A stretch of DNA of 64,000 nt from Leptospira stimsonii (GCF_003545875.1 NZ_QHCS01000001.1:124001-188000); one strand, 5' to 3'; positions 16,994 through 33,539 are shown, numbered from the stretch's first letter. The notes: generated from the sequence alone by a model not told the origin. Numbers and translations are program-made.

Positions 16994-18187
16994 ATGAAAA
17001 ACAAGATCCTGGATTATATTTTCGGTGTTTTTAAAAAAGATCCCAAAGAAATCGAATCTCTTAACGGCTTAAGAGCCTTCTCAATATTAATCGTTTTATT
17101 TTTTCACTTATGGGAAAACAACGCCCACCAATTTTTAGAACAAGGATTGGTGACCGAATCATCTCTCAATTCGATTTTGAGCATGATTCATTTTATGGAT
17201 TTATTTTTCCTTTTGAGCGGTCTTCTGATCTATGCCGGTTTGTTCCGTGCCTTCGAAAAATATTCCACTCTCAATATAAAAGAATTTTATCTGAAGAGAA
17301 TATTAAGAATTTATCCCGCTTATTATACGGTTTTGATCATTACCTTTTTATTTTCGATCGTGATTTACAATGAAATGAAGGCGAAATCGAACTTAAACGA
17401 GGTTGAAGCCTTCGTTCTAAATCGAGCATCCGTCGCAATTTCCAATCCTTGGTCCGATATTTTTCTGTATTCCAATTACAATCCGAATCGTGTTTTCGAA
17501 TTCGGTTGGTCTTTGTCCTTAGAACAGCATTTCTATATCGTTCTTCCATTTCTCTGTTTGTTTGCTTTGTTCAAACTTCCGTTTCGACGAAGAATGCTCG
17601 TTTTATCCGTAATCTATATCATTCCCATTTTCTTTCGATTCTATCATTATTATTATGGACCGATTGGCGGAATTTATTATGCGACACATACGCGTTTCGA
17701 TGCGCTTTTCGTCGGTATCATCACTTTTGAAATTTTCAACAAGAGATACTTTCAGAACTGGAACGGCCTTCATGCTTTTTTGTTATTCCTAGGCGCGGTC
17801 GTTTTATTTATTATCGGAGTACAAATTCGGAAACATCCGGTTTTGGAACACACGTTGAGCTATAATCTTTACCACATTGTTTTTATTCTTCTCACGATTT
17901 CGGCGATGATTCCCGCTAGTCCGGTCTATAAGTTTTTCTCTTCGCTTTTATTCAGACCGATTTCGAGATTGAGTTATACGATTTATCTTTGGCACGGAAT
18001 ATTAGCGATTCGATTTGTCAGGAAAGGAATGGATAACTTGAGTTGGTCCGGATTTTTCTCGATCTACGTGATCGTTTGTCTCAAGATTTTTATCTCCTGT
18101 TGGATTTTGTATCTGATCATCGAGAGACCTTTCCACAATCTAAAGGTAAAGATAGATAAGCAACATCCTACACCGGATAAGGTATAA
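16994..18187 (+). CDS. acyltransferase family 3 (OafA/YrhL-like) membrane protein, second copy
   Basis: A 397-residue integral membrane protein homologous along its whole length to the product at 11621-12808. Motifs: SLNGLRAFSILIVLFFHLW, MDLFFLLSGLLIYAG, LRIYPAYYTVL, GWSLSLEQHFYIVLPFL, and the shared C-terminal PISRLSYTIYLWHGILA. It probably acetylates a surface sugar. It is preceded by a 186-base region with no other gene and ends head-on with purF, sharing the intergenic hairpin. The two paralogues are separated by the MocR cluster, which suggests an old duplication. Confidence 0.9.
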   Translation: MKNKILDYIFGVFKKDPKEIESLNGLRAFSILIVLFFHLWENNAHQFLEQGLVTESSLNSILSMIHFMDLFFLLSGLLIYAGLFRAFEKYSTLNIKEFYLKRILRIYPAYYTVLIITFLFSIVIYNEMKAKSNLNEVEAFVLNRASVAISNPWSDIFLYSNYNPNRVFEFGWSLSLEQHFYIVLPFLCLFALFKLPFRRRMLVLSVIYIIPIFFRFYHYYYGPIGGIYYATHTRFDALFVGIITFEIFNKRYFQNWNGLHAFLLFLGAVVLFIIGVQIRKHPVLEHTLSYNLYHIVFILLTISAMIPASPVYKFFSSLLFRPISRLSYTIYLWHGILAIRFVRKGMDNLSWSGFFSIYVIVCLKIFISCWILYLIIERPFHNLKVKIDKQHPTPDKV

Positions 18188-18202
18188 TCAAAATTCCGTC
18201 TT

Positions 18203-18221
18203 GAAAAAAGAAAGAGCCGAT

Positions 18222-18238
<17 letters not shown>
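18203..18238 (-). terminator. purF Rho-independent terminator
   Basis: A perfect 9-base inverted repeat, AAAGAGCCG (18211-18219) and CGGCTCTTT (18230-18238), with a 10-base loop. On the minus strand it is followed by CTTTTTTC, a typical T-tract. The right arm lies inside the last codons of purF. The plus-strand side has only a short T-run, so it may stop the acyltransferase transcript less efficiently. Confidence 0.8.
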
Positions 18239-19725
<1,487 letters not shown>

Positions 19726-19726
19726 C

Positions 19727-20902
<1,176 letters not shown>

Positions 20903-20936
20903 AGGAAAAATTCAATTTTTTGAATGTAGATTCAAG

Positions 20937-21611
20937 ATGAAGTTCGATTTTCAAACGCTGAAAGAACGACTCTCGATTCCTCAGGAGAATTTTAACGGAA
21001 TTCCAGCCCCGCCTTTGGCCGGAGAAGAAAAAACAAAAGCTTCTTCGGTCATTCTTCCGATCTACGAAAAACCGGACAAAACGCAAGGCATCATTCTTCA
21101 AAAAAGAAATTCCAATCTCAAGGCACATCCGGGACAAATCTCCTTTCCGGGAGGCGCGCATTCCTCGGAAGATAAGAATCTTTTACAAACCGCACTACGA
21201 GAATGGGAAGAGGAAATGGGAGAACCGAGTTCCGTCCTCGAGGTCTTAGGAGAATATCCGGGACTTTATACTCATACTGGATTCCACATTTCACCGTTTA
21301 TCGCACGGTACAACGGAACGTTTCAATTCAATACCAATCCGGAAGAAGTGGAGCGATCTATTTTATTGGATCTAAATCGCCTGGAAACTTCTCCGTTCTA
21401 TTCGATTCGAATTCGAAGATCCGGCGCCAAAGAGTTGGAAATTTACTATTTCGACTTGGAAGAAGGATTACTTTGGGGTGCAACCGGAAGAATTATCGTA
21501 AATTTTCTCCGTGAACACGCAGAATTCAATCGTGAACCGGTCAGAGTCGAACCAAACTTAGGAATTCCTCCTTTTTTTGATCCGATACGTAAATTCTCTA
21601 AAAAAAGTTAA
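20937..21611 (+). CDS. Nudix hydrolase, CoA pyrophosphatase-like
   Basis: A 224-residue hydrolase. The full Nudix box is present around residues 70-95 (FPGGAHSSED then TALREWEEEMG), preceded by KAHPGQISFPGG, which is characteristic of the CoA diphosphatase (NudL/NUDT7) subgroup. It probably cleaves CoA or related nucleoside diphosphate derivatives. It follows RNase D on the same strand with 34 bases between them and may be cotranscribed. Confidence 0.85.
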   Translation: MKFDFQTLKERLSIPQENFNGIPAPPLAGEEKTKASSVILPIYEKPDKTQGIILQKRNSNLKAHPGQISFPGGAHSSEDKNLLQTALREWEEEMGEPSSVLEVLGEYPGLYTHTGFHISPFIARYNGTFQFNTNPEEVERSILLDLNRLETSPFYSIRIRRSGAKELEIYYFDLEEGLLWGATGRIIVNFLREHAEFNREPVRVEPNLGIPPFFDPIRKFSKKS

Positions 21612-21907
21612 AAAGACTTTTTTTTCTTCATCTAGATCTACGTCTGAAAATTGTGGATAGGAACTTGTCCCAGAACGGACGGAACCTTGAAGCGACTCGA
21701 AGTGCGCGTTGAATTCCCAGTTTGATCTTTTCAAAAAAGGCATTTTGGAAACGGCACGAAGAATTCGGTAGAAAAGAGACGGCTCTTTCCCTTCCACCTT
21801 TTTCGTAGAAAATAATTCGGAGCAAGGCAGAAGTCGTAAATTATTGGATGGAATTTTTAATTCTGCCGATAATTTAATCGGACATAATTTATAAGGAGGT
21901 AAAAACG
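21612..21907. other. 296-base region before the ECF-1 operon
   Basis: No protein-like frame is seen on the plus strand. A minus-strand frame of about 130 codons crosses the whole region but also runs through the following small gene and has no ribosome-binding site. Two GGAAC motifs (21660-21664, 21681-21685) resemble the -35 of ECF promoters, without a clear -10. An AAGGAGG ribosome-binding site at the right end serves the 58-codon gene. Confidence 0.4.
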
Positions 21908-22080
<173 letters not shown>

Positions 22081-22084
<4 letters not shown>

Positions 22085-22473
22085 ACCCAGAAGAAAAAGC
22101 AAAATTACTACAAACACTGGATTTGATTCTGAAACACCTTCAGGATCAAAACGCCAGCTCCGGATCGGAATATAAAGTTGTGCTGTATTCTGTACCTATC
22201 TTTGGAATCGTCTTCGGATGCGCTTTGTTGTTTTTTGTTTTTTATTGGTGGTATAGACAACGGATTGAGATAATCAAAGCCGGGCTTTACAAAAAAGAGT
22301 CCTTCGATCTTAGAACGTATTCTTTTTTCTTAGGATTGATTCTCACATTTGTCGGAATCGCCCTTTCTATCGGATTTATTTCCGTATTAGGACAATCACT
22401 CGCGATGCTCGGCGGACTCGTTCCCCTCGGAACCGGGTTAGGATTACTCTGCTATTATAAATATTCCCGATGA
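22081..22473 (+). CDS. small membrane protein of the ECF-1 operon (DUF6249-like)
   Basis: A 130-residue protein with three hydrophobic segments: VVLYSVPIFGIVFGCALLFF (about 31-55), TYSFFLGLILTFVGIALSIGF (about 78-102) and a glycine-rich one near the C-terminus. The motif WWYRQRIEIIKAGLYKKE between the first two helices is typical of small bacterial membrane proteins encoded beside ECF sigma genes. It overlaps the genes on both sides by 4 bases (ATGA). Function unknown; perhaps part of signal perception. Confidence 0.7.
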
Positions 22474-23069
22474 GGGAAAATCCTTCCATCCTATGCAAAC
22501 GGGAAGACTGGGATTGCATTCAAAAAGTCTTACATGGAGATTTCAACTCTTTCGAACAATTGATGAACCGGTATCAAGGACTGGTTTACTCACAAGCAAT
22601 CAAAGCCTTTCGAAACGAAACGGAGGCTGAGGATTTCACCCAAGACATTTTCCTAAAAGCGTTTGAGAGTTTATCCACCTTTCAAGGGCGTTCCCAATTC
22701 TCCACTTGGCTTTTTACGATCGCGCGAAATGAAATTATCAGAAGATATCGAAAAGAACACCCTGAGATTTCCGGTCTGGATGCCTTGATTCTCGCCGAAA
22801 ACGAGAAGGAGAAAAAAAAAGAAATCTCTTCAGAACAAGAAAACAAACTTTTAAATCAAGAAAGTTCGGAAAAGATTCGGAATCTCGTGGAAAACCTCCC
22901 CGATGTATATCGAAAACCGATCGCGCTCCACTACTTTGAGAATATGTCCTATAAAGAAATTTCGAAAAAATTAAACTTGAAAATGAACACTCTGAAGAGT
23001 TATATTTTCAGGGGAAAAGAAATCATGAGAGATTGGTTGAATAAGGAAGAGAATGAAAAACAAGAATAA
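22470..23069 (+). CDS. ECF-type RNA polymerase sigma factor (module 1)
   Basis: A 199-residue sigma-70 family protein with only regions 2 and 4. Region 2: FEQLMNRYQGLVYSQAIKAF, EAEDFTQDIFLKAFESL and FSTWLFTIARNEIIRRYR. Region 4: LVENLPDVYRKPIALHYF, then MSYKEISKKLNLKMNTLKSYIFRGKEIM, a helix-turn-helix. The linker is long and highly charged. ECF factors usually respond to envelope or stress signals. Tight overlaps with the membrane genes before and after mark them as its likely regulators. Confidence 0.93.
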   Translation: MRENPSILCKREDWDCIQKVLHGDFNSFEQLMNRYQGLVYSQAIKAFRNETEAEDFTQDIFLKAFESLSTFQGRSQFSTWLFTIARNEIIRRYRKEHPEISGLDALILAENEKEKKKEISSEQENKLLNQESSEKIRNLVENLPDVYRKPIALHYFENMSYKEISKKLNLKMNTLKSYIFRGKEIMRDWLNKEENEKQE

Positions 23070-23451
23070 TTCACCTTCCGACTCTCCACTCCAGGATTCC
23101 GTTCCTCCCGACCTTGAAGAAAGATTGCATTTTTTCGAGGAACAACCAGGGAACTCATCCGAGAATATGACCGTTCCTCCCGGTTTAAAAAAAAGGGTGA
23201 TGCTTCACATCATTCCGGTTCGAAATATTAAGATTATCTTATCCGCCCTTTTTCTTTTGGGATTCTCCCCTCTTACTGTCCTCTTCTTTATCGATATAGG
23301 ATTTCTGATTGAAACGGGGTTGTTACCTCTGATTTTAGTAACAAGTAGCATTCTGTTTTGTGTTTTCGCGATATTGGCCGGAATCTATCTTGTCCATTAT
23401 AGAAATCCATATACGAAAGAATGGAAAAACAAATTAGGCTTTTTTGAATGA
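23053..23451 (+). CDS. candidate anti-sigma membrane protein (module 1)
   Basis: A 132-residue protein whose start overlaps the sigma gene by 17 bases. The N-terminal 60 residues are cytoplasm-like and contain VPPGLKKRVMLHI, a segment similar to the helix before the membrane anchor in many anti-sigma factors. Two transmembrane segments follow (IILSALFLLGFSPLTVLFF and LLPLILVTSSILFCVFAILA). No zinc-binding HxxxCxxC motif is present. The anti-sigma role is inferred from position and topology. Confidence 0.6.
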   Translation: MKNKNNSPSDSPLQDSVPPDLEERLHFFEEQPGNSSENMTVPPGLKKRVMLHIIPVRNIKIILSALFLLGFSPLTVLFFIDIGFLIETGLLPLILVTSSILFCVFAILAGIYLVHYRNPYTKEWKNKLGFFE

Positions 23452-23882
23452 ACCAAACGACACTGAGAACTTATATCCTTACCATTTTTACTTTTTTGTT
23501 ATTTTATCCGATTGGAGCGGTTTTTGCTGATAAGATATCTTCCGATTCCAAACCCGTGATGAGCGCAAAAGAATATTTGAATTCCGAATTAGATCAAGTG
23601 TTCCCGATCATTCAAAAAATGAAAAAGGAAGACGCCGCGGTTCTAATTACTCAAATTAGGGAAGAATCCAAAAAGGAATGGTCGAACGCGGATAAATTTT
23701 ACTTCTTAATCTCTCACTTGGAAGCGATCAAGGCGATCGAAGAAGAACAAGAAAGACTCAAAAGTCTCAATGAAGTTTATCTGATCGGATCCATATTACT
23801 TGGAGGTTTCCTCGTCTTTTCAATTTTCCGTCAGAGAGCGTTGATTCGTAAAATAAATTCACAATTGGGCGAGAAAGAATAA
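23448..23882 (+). CDS. exported protein with C-terminal membrane anchor (module 1)
   Basis: A 144-residue protein. Residues 1-27 form a signal peptide (LTIFTFLLFYPIGAVFA). The middle part is helical and charged, with DQVFPIIQKMKKEDAAVLITQ and KFYFLISHLEAIKAIEEEQ. A C-terminal transmembrane helix (VYLIGSILLGGFLVFSIF) is followed by RQRALIRK. Overall it is a periplasmic helical domain tethered to the membrane. It overlaps the preceding gene by 4 bases. No family is recognised. Confidence 0.65.
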   Translation: MNQTTLRTYILTIFTFLLFYPIGAVFADKISSDSKPVMSAKEYLNSELDQVFPIIQKMKKEDAAVLITQIREESKKEWSNADKFYFLISHLEAIKAIEEEQERLKSLNEVYLIGSILLGGFLVFSIFRQRALIRKINSQLGEKE

Positions 23883-23891
23883 CCATTGTTT

Positions 23892-23922
23892 TCTCTCTGT
23901 CATCTAATTCTTTAGAGAGAAT
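23892..23922 (+). terminator. weak hairpin after the ECF-1 operon
   Basis: Arms TTCTCTCT (23892-23899) and AGAGAGAA (23915-23922) pair perfectly across a 15-base loop, 10 bases after the last stop codon. The following TCGATTTTC is a poor T-tract, so termination here is uncertain. Confidence 0.35.
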
Positions 23923-24103
23923 CGATTTTCTGGAGTTTGTAATTTTTTCGTATTCTAATTGTAACGAATTTCTGGAATATTAGAACTATAAACTTTGTTC
24001 GGTAGAGATAGACAATCTGTCCAAATCGGTCAGAATCTTTATTCTTAGAATTTTCGAAAACGAAAATCAAGTTGTAAGATAAACTGTAAAGCCGGCAAAA
24101 AAG

Positions 24104-26199
<2,096 letters not shown>

Positions 26200-26267
26200 A
26201 TTCTTCTTTCCCGTAGGAAGAATTTTCCAAATATAGATCCCAACAGACACGTTGAGGGATCTTATCT

Positions 26268-27405
<1,138 letters not shown>

Positions 27406-27425
<20 letters not shown>

Positions 27426-28710
27426 TAGCGCAAATAAACAACCCGGATTTAGAGAAGCGTTTCGTTCTCTCGTAACGGATTACTATCTTATTTCCGGAAT
27501 CATCAATCTATTCGCAAAAGGAATTTCCATCGTCATCGCGTTAGGACTTTATTTTTTTATTCTTTCGGTGATTCCTACCGCGATCGAATATTATATGGAA
27601 GTAAGTCTATTGTCGACGCTCATGTTTGCCGTTTTCGTTCTATTCCCTCTTCAGGAAAAACTCAGCGGCAAACTGAAGTCTATTTTAATTTCGGAATACC
27701 TAAGCGACGATCCTCGGTCTTCAAGAATGGCTTACCGAAGATTCGATCACGACGGATTGATCAAAAACGTATTTCCGGATTTAGTGCGATTGACGGAAAG
27801 CAACTACGGCAAACTTGCTTTGCTCAACAACGACCTTAGAACGTTCGAACTTCATACGTATGCAAAGAAAAAACAAAGAAAGGTAATCACTCACGACGGA
27901 ATCAACCCGGATGCCAAACTTCTAAAATACATACTGAACAAAAAGAATGGCGCGATGATCGGAGAACCTGATCAGAATCATGAAATCAATGAAGACTTCG
28001 TAAGCCTAAGGGCCAACTTTATTCTTCCGTTCGTTTACAGAGAAACTCTCTTCGGTTTTCTTGCAGTTTCGAACATACCGAAGGATTCGGTTCGACAAGA
28101 CCTCAGTTTTTTATCCGGAAAATGTGGAATCGCAGTTCACAATCATATCTTATCATCCCAAGTTGCCGAAAACAAAAAGTATAGAAAGGAATTGGAAACG
28201 GCGGGCAAGATCAGAAAATTTCTGGAAGCCGCCGAACCGCCGATGATCGGCAACATTCGGACCGAAATTCTATCGAGGGAACCCGGTGAACTCGTCGAAT
28301 TCTTAAATGCAAATGGAGAAGAAACATATTTCGTAATCTTAAAATTAGGCGTAACCAATCAAGTCTCCGTTTTGGTTCTTTGTTATATATTAGGAATTCT
28401 TTATTCGGCAAGAACTTCAAAGTCCGTTCAAAGTTTGAATTATATAAAGAATCTTGTGGAATCGTATCTCAAAGAGATTTCTTGGAACGAAGAATACGAT
28501 CTTTTGGTGGGAGTGATTCGAAGAATGGAAAATACGATTTCTCTTCGAAGTTCAGGGAAAAATTTTAAAGTCCACAGAAATTCCGATTTCGATAAAAATC
28601 TTCTTTCCATTGGTTGGGAAGTGGAAGAAGAAATCGGAAACGATCCGTTAATCCTCACTTGGAAAACGAGACCTATGATTTCCTTTTACGATCTGAGGTT
28701 TCCATCGTGA
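27406..28710 (+). CDS. membrane GAF-like protein, possible degenerate SpoIIE phosphatase
   Basis: A 434-residue protein. Two transmembrane segments lie near residues 30-58 and 65-85. A GAF-like domain (about 110-245) contains FILPFVYRETLFGFLAVSN, typical of the domain's last strands. The C-terminal part follows the layout of a PP2C/SpoIIE domain (GELVEFLNANGEETYFVILKLG where active enzymes read GDYLD...GDVSGHG), but the metal-binding aspartates are missing. I infer a pseudophosphatase or regulator. The next gene encodes an intact SpoIIE phosphatase and overlaps by 4 bases (GTGA), so the pair probably works together. Confidence 0.65.
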
Positions 28711-31076
28711 GAAACATTCTTTTGCTTTTTATCTCTTTGATTCTACTGAGCTTTGCGCTTCTCATCGGTGTTTTACAAACTTCCTCCGAAAGTTTACGAC
28801 CGCCGTTTTATTATTATCCGAATGGAACCATCATTCAAACGAACGAGGAATATCCCGGCGTCCTCGGTAAAAAAGTGGATCTTCTCGAATTGGAGATCGC
28901 GGTTAAGATGGCGGAATCCGGTCAATCGTACGAAAACGGAATTCATGTCTACGACAAGGGAGTAAGCGAAACAATTCCGGTGATCCTCGCACCGAAGTCG
29001 GATTATTCGGTATTAAAGGATTTCACACGCGATATTTTGATTTCGCTGATTTATCTTTCCGTGGCGATTTGGTTTTTCTTTTATACGAGAGACGTTTATA
29101 TGCTCTTGTTATTCGGATCCTTATCTTGTTTGAGCCTTTTTAATTTTTTTTTGGTGGGATTTCACGAATTCCATTTTTTATTCTTCTTCTTTTTGTACTT
29201 CACTTCGTTCGTAATTCTCAACATATCATTTCGATTGAGAGGAAAAGAATTACCCACACGATGGTTTGCACCGGAACTTATCTTTTCTCTCATCGCAGGC
29301 TTTGTTGGACGTTCGCAAAAAGCAGATCCGCATATTTTCGGAATTCTCGCAACCAACGGGGTTTATTTTATTCTTCTTTGTTCCGTGATCTGTATCTTCT
29401 TTTTGATTTTGGATTCCATTCGAAATTTATTTCCTCTTCAGAGTTTGTTCAAAAAGCTCAGCCTGATCCTTGCTTTCAGCGCAATTTCCATTCTTCCCTT
29501 TGTTTCCGTGGAATTTTCAGAGATCATTTCACCGGATCTTTCGAAACTTTTGATCTTATTCGCGTTTCTGATTTTTCCGGTATTGATCATCTACGGAACA
29601 TTTACATATTCGATCGTTCCGGTTCAGATTGCATTTAGCTCTTCACTGACTTCAATGTATCTGATTTTGATGTTAGCGGGAGGTTATCTCTTCCTATTAG
29701 GAGCATTCTTTAAGTTCAATCCGATTGCGGCGGACAAGTATTTGGAAGAATTCAATATTCTGTTTCTTTCGATAAGCATCTACACTCTAAGTTCCTTGAA
29801 TCGCCGACTTTCCAATCTAGTGGATACTTGGAGTTTTAAGAGGAATCAAAAATTACATACAGCTCTAGAAAAAGTATCCGCGATGATCAGCGCTCCGATT
29901 TCAATGAGAGCCACGATCAACAGTCTGATGCGAAAAGTTTCGGAGGCTTTGGATATAAGTAAGGTTCTTGTATTGATTCCTGCGGATAAATTCCCGAGAA
30001 CCGATCTAAGGAACATCAACTTCATTAGAATTTCGTCCAGCTCCGAAATTTGGCAATATTTCGCGGCAAATACGGAAGTTACCGTAACAACTCACCTCGC
30101 ATACGGATTAGGAATCAGAGAATCGGTTTATAAATTCCTTCACAACTCCGGAATACAGCTAACGTATCCCATTTTCAACTATTCCAAAGGGAAAGAAGTT
30201 CTCGGTGTGTTTCTTGTCGGAGAGAAGAACAATCGAAAGAACTTTAATCTCGGAGAACTTCATTTTCTGAAAGAATGTACGAGAATGGCCTCCATGTTAC
30301 TGCAAAACTACGCGTTATTAGCGGAAGAAGTGGAAAAAAAAAGAATCGTTCGTGATCTCAACATGGCCGCGATCATCGATAAGACGCTCCACGTTGCGGA
30401 AGGAGGATCGATCAAGGGAACACAGATCGGATTCTTCTCGATTCCTGCCGTTGGGATCTCCGGAGATTACTTAGACATTCAGAAATTGAATTCAAATCGA
30501 ATGTTGTTGGCTTTAGGAGACGTTTCAGGCCATGGACTGGGAACCGGATACCTTGTAAGTGCGATCAGAGGCATCATTCAGAATCAAATCCGTAAAAAAT
30601 CGGACTTATCGACGATTTTCAAAGTAATCAATTCGTTTCTCATCGAACGTTATCGAGGAAGCGAGTTCATGACTTTTATCTGCGGAGAGTATAATTCTCA
30701 AGAAGAAACGTTCAAATATATCAATGCAGGTCACTCTTCACCCATTTGTATTCGAAAAAGCGGTAAAATAGAATTGAGAACCGAGACACAAAGAGTTCTC
30801 GGAGTATTGCCTACCGAGTATAAACACTTAACGATACCGATTTATCCCGGTGATAAATTAATTTTATTCACAGATGGCATCACTGAAACGTTCAATGAGA
30901 ATGAAGAAATCTTCGGAGATGAGAATTTTTTAAATCTTTTAAAGAGTAATCATCATTTGAATCCACAAGATCTTGCTGATCTTGTATTAAAAACGATTCA
31001 AGACTTTCGCGGAATCAAAGACCCAAGCGATGATATATCTTTTATCTGTGTTGAAGTGAATGATAAGCCTTCATGA
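28707..31076 (+). CDS. membrane SpoIIE-type PP2C serine phosphatase
   Basis: A 789-residue signalling phosphatase. I start at GTG 28707, which overlaps the previous stop as GTGA and has GAGG 8 bases upstream. The first helix (about 4-24) is followed by an extracytoplasmic domain of roughly 85 residues, then about seven transmembrane helices, a GAF-like region, and a SpoIIE domain in the last 220 residues. Metal ligands are present: ISGDYLDIQ, GDVSGHGLGTGYL, FTDGITETF and the final DPSDDISFI. Such proteins dephosphorylate anti-anti-sigma factors or other phosphoserine proteins. No STAS or RsbW-like gene is in the window. Confidence 0.88.
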   Translation: MRNILLLFISLILLSFALLIGVLQTSSESLRPPFYYYPNGTIIQTNEEYPGVLGKKVDLLELEIAVKMAESGQSYENGIHVYDKGVSETIPVILAPKSDYSVLKDFTRDILISLIYLSVAIWFFFYTRDVYMLLLFGSLSCLSLFNFFLVGFHEFHFLFFFFLYFTSFVILNISFRLRGKELPTRWFAPELIFSLIAGFVGRSQKADPHIFGILATNGVYFILLCSVICIFFLILDSIRNLFPLQSLFKKLSLILAFSAISILPFVSVEFSEIISPDLSKLLILFAFLIFPVLIIYGTFTYSIVPVQIAFSSSLTSMYLILMLAGGYLFLLGAFFKFNPIAADKYLEEFNILFLSISIYTLSSLNRRLSNLVDTWSFKRNQKLHTALEKVSAMISAPISMRATINSLMRKVSEALDISKVLVLIPADKFPRTDLRNINFIRISSSSEIWQYFAANTEVTVTTHLAYGLGIRESVYKFLHNSGIQLTYPIFNYSKGKEVLGVFLVGEKNNRKNFNLGELHFLKECTRMASMLLQNYALLAEEVEKKRIVRDLNMAAIIDKTLHVAEGGSIKGTQIGFFSIPAVGISGDYLDIQKLNSNRMLLALGDVSGHGLGTGYLVSAIRGIIQNQIRKKSDLSTIFKVINSFLIERYRGSEFMTFICGEYNSQEETFKYINAGHSSPICIRKSGKIELRTETQRVLGVLPTEYKHLTIPIYPGDKLILFTDGITETFNENEEIFGDENFLNLLKSNHHLNPQDLADLVLKTIQDFRGIKDPSDDISFICVEVNDKPS

Positions 31077-31138
31077 TGAATCAAAAAATAAGATGAGAAA
31101 TAAATTTTAAAAAAAATTGTAAAATTTTATTAAAACAC

Positions 31139-31168
31139 TTTACATTTTTATCTTGATCCATTAATTAT
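31139..31168 (+). promoter_or_regulatory. candidate sigma-70 promoter of the lysine-rich small gene
   Basis: TTTACA (31139-31144) and AATTAT (31163-31168) are spaced 18 bases apart and lie downstream of an A/T-rich stretch that could act as an UP element. This would give an untranslated leader of roughly 60 bases before the ATG at 31238. The match is 5/6 at -35 and 4/6 at -10. Confidence 0.4.
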
Positions 31169-31213
31169 GTCCCTAATCACGGCATTTAGCTCTGAACAAA
31201 ATTCAGAACTGAT

Positions 31214-31330
<117 letters not shown>

Positions 31331-31374
31331 GTAATCTCGCAACACACTTTCATTCTAAGAAGGGATGAAACTTT

Positions 31375-31407
31375 AAAACCCGCTTTTCGAAGCGGGTTTT
31401 TTCTTTT
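31375..31407 (+). terminator. strong Rho-independent terminator of the lysine-rich gene
   Basis: A perfect 11-base stem, AAAACCCGCTT (31375-31385) and AAGCGGGTTTT (31390-31400), closed by a TTCG tetraloop and followed by TTCTTTT. It is one of the strongest terminators in the window and may also act on the minus strand, where the stem ends in TTTT. Confidence 0.9.
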
Positions 31408-31457
31408 ATACGCATCAAATTGATCGTTATAGATCGCAGATTCGAGCTGAAACCAGC

Positions 31458-32153
<696 letters not shown>

Positions 32154-32154
32154 T

Positions 32155-33288
32155 TTAGATAAGTGACTGTCTTTCCGCGTCATGAAACCAAGGAAAGTTC
32201 TTTTCGTCCCAGATCTGATTGAAGGATTGAATTCCATCTTTCTGTGCGTATTCTTTTTCTTCTTCCGAAACGGGTAATAAGGATAAGAATCGAATCTGTT
32301 TTCCATTTTCAGAAATCAGACCTCTTAAATCGGGTACGTTCTCACCGGTAGAAAAGGTTTCTAAATCTCGAAATAAAATCGATGTGAAATTGAGATACAG
32401 GGCTTCGGGATCTTTCCGAGACATGGAAATCGTATGTCCGTTACCGAACCATTTCGCCATATTCCATGGAAAACGGATGAGTTCGCCGATTAGATGGGGA
32501 ACCCATGACTCCGATCTCTCAAGGCCTTCGGAACCGATCTTTACCGCCAATACAAGCTCGATACGCGCATAGTCCTCATAATCCTTGTGAAAGAGCTCTA
32601 CGGAAGGCATATTCTGAGCGCTCATTCCGATAGTGGTATAAATCCAAACATCAGGATTCTCAGGTGAACGAAACCGAACAATTCCGAGTTGAGGATATTT
32701 TCCACCGTCTGCGGACCAATATTTATCGTGTTTTCCTAGTTTCGATTCCAAGAAATGAAGACGTTTCTCTTGAATTTCTTTCCAAGCGCCTTTTTTAGAA
32801 CGTGCTTCCCAAAAATCTCGAGAAGCTTGGACCCGATCCGGAATCACGCCGAATTCGGAATTTCCCAAAGGATACGCAGTGAGTGAATCTACTTTCGCAT
32901 GAATCGAATAACCGTGAAATCCTTTGATTCCGGACCAAGGAGGAAGAAACGCATACAACGTTTCCTTGTAAAAAAGAGCGACGCCGTCTCCTTCTTCAGT
33001 CCAAATAAAATACAGATCTTTTTCTTCTAGTACCGCATGAGGTTTAGAATCCAATACTTCCGATTTGAGAAGAATCGGTGCTAATCCATCGGAAAGGTCT
33101 TCTCGATTTCTTTGCTCAGGCGCCTCGACTCGATTGCAAACCCAGACGGACTTGATGCCGAACTCGGGATTTTGTTCTCCTTGGAGATAGAGATAAACCG
33201 TCCTTCCGTCGTCTTCCAAAAACGCAGTGAAGGTTCCGTAAGGATTGGCCTCTTGGTAAATAACTTTTGGTTCCATCGTTTGATTCAT
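32155..33288 (-). CDS. Suppressor-of-fused (SUFU) domain protein
   Basis: A 377-residue cytoplasmic protein. The C-terminal half matches bacterial SUFU-domain proteins: VWIYTTIGMSAQNMP, RIELVLAVKIG, LIGELIRFPW, FGNGHTISMS and IRFLSLLPVSEEEKEYA. The first 180 residues are a beta-rich region without a name. In other bacteria SUFU domains often occur as immunity proteins beside polymorphic toxins; elsewhere their role is unknown. No toxin gene is seen here. The start overlaps the upstream small gene by 4 bases (ATGA). Confidence 0.7.
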   Translation of the reverse strand: MNQTMEPKVIYQEANPYGTFTAFLEDDGRTVYLYLQGEQNPEFGIKSVWVCNRVEAPEQRNREDLSDGLAPILLKSEVLDSKPHAVLEEKDLYFIWTEEGDGVALFYKETLYAFLPPWSGIKGFHGYSIHAKVDSLTAYPLGNSEFGVIPDRVQASRDFWEARSKKGAWKEIQEKRLHFLESKLGKHDKYWSADGGKYPQLGIVRFRSPENPDVWIYTTIGMSAQNMPSVELFHKDYEDYARIELVLAVKIGSEGLERSESWVPHLIGELIRFPWNMAKWFGNGHTISMSRKDPEALYLNFTSILFRDLETFSTGENVPDLRGLISENGKQIRFLSLLPVSEEEKEYAQKDGIQSFNQIWDEKNFPWFHDAERQSLI

Positions 33289-33539
33289 TGAATAGGAATA
33301 TCCACGATTCTTTTTTTAAATTTTTCGAGAAGACTTTGGATCGCTGTTTCGGATCTGAACTCGTTTAGAACTTCTGGCTGATAAAAAGAGGCGTTGAGAA
33401 GTCCGGTAAGTTCGATTTCATTCCAGTTTTCGAAAGAATCTAAGACCATCACGACTTCATCAGAGATCGGTTCCTGATTCTTTTTGGCGCGGATAAACGT
33501 TTCTACGGCTCGGGTAGGAGTCATCGGTTTCTTATACAT
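33285..33539 (-). CDS. small helical protein heading the SUFU operon
   Basis: An 84-residue acidic, helical protein with no signal. I start at the ATG at 33539 because GAGGAA lies 5-6 bases upstream; an in-frame ATG at 33590 lacks such a site. Segments include MTPTRAVETFIRAKKNQEP, VVMVLDSFENWNEIELTGLL and AIQSLLEKFKKR. No family recognised. Its end overlaps the SUFU start (ATGA). Confidence 0.6.
   Translation of the reverse strand: MYKKPMTPTRAVETFIRAKKNQEPISDEVVMVLDSFENWNEIELTGLLNASFYQPEVLNEFRSETAIQSLLEKFKKRIVDIPIQ

Noticed and set aside
21660..21688. two GGAAC motifs as ECF autoregulatory promoter
   Set aside because: No matching -10 at the right spacing; the evidence is too weak for a feature.
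29000..30000. repeated A/T-rich stretches as possible mobile element remnants
   Set aside because: They fall inside the coding sequence of transmembrane helices and reflect codon use.
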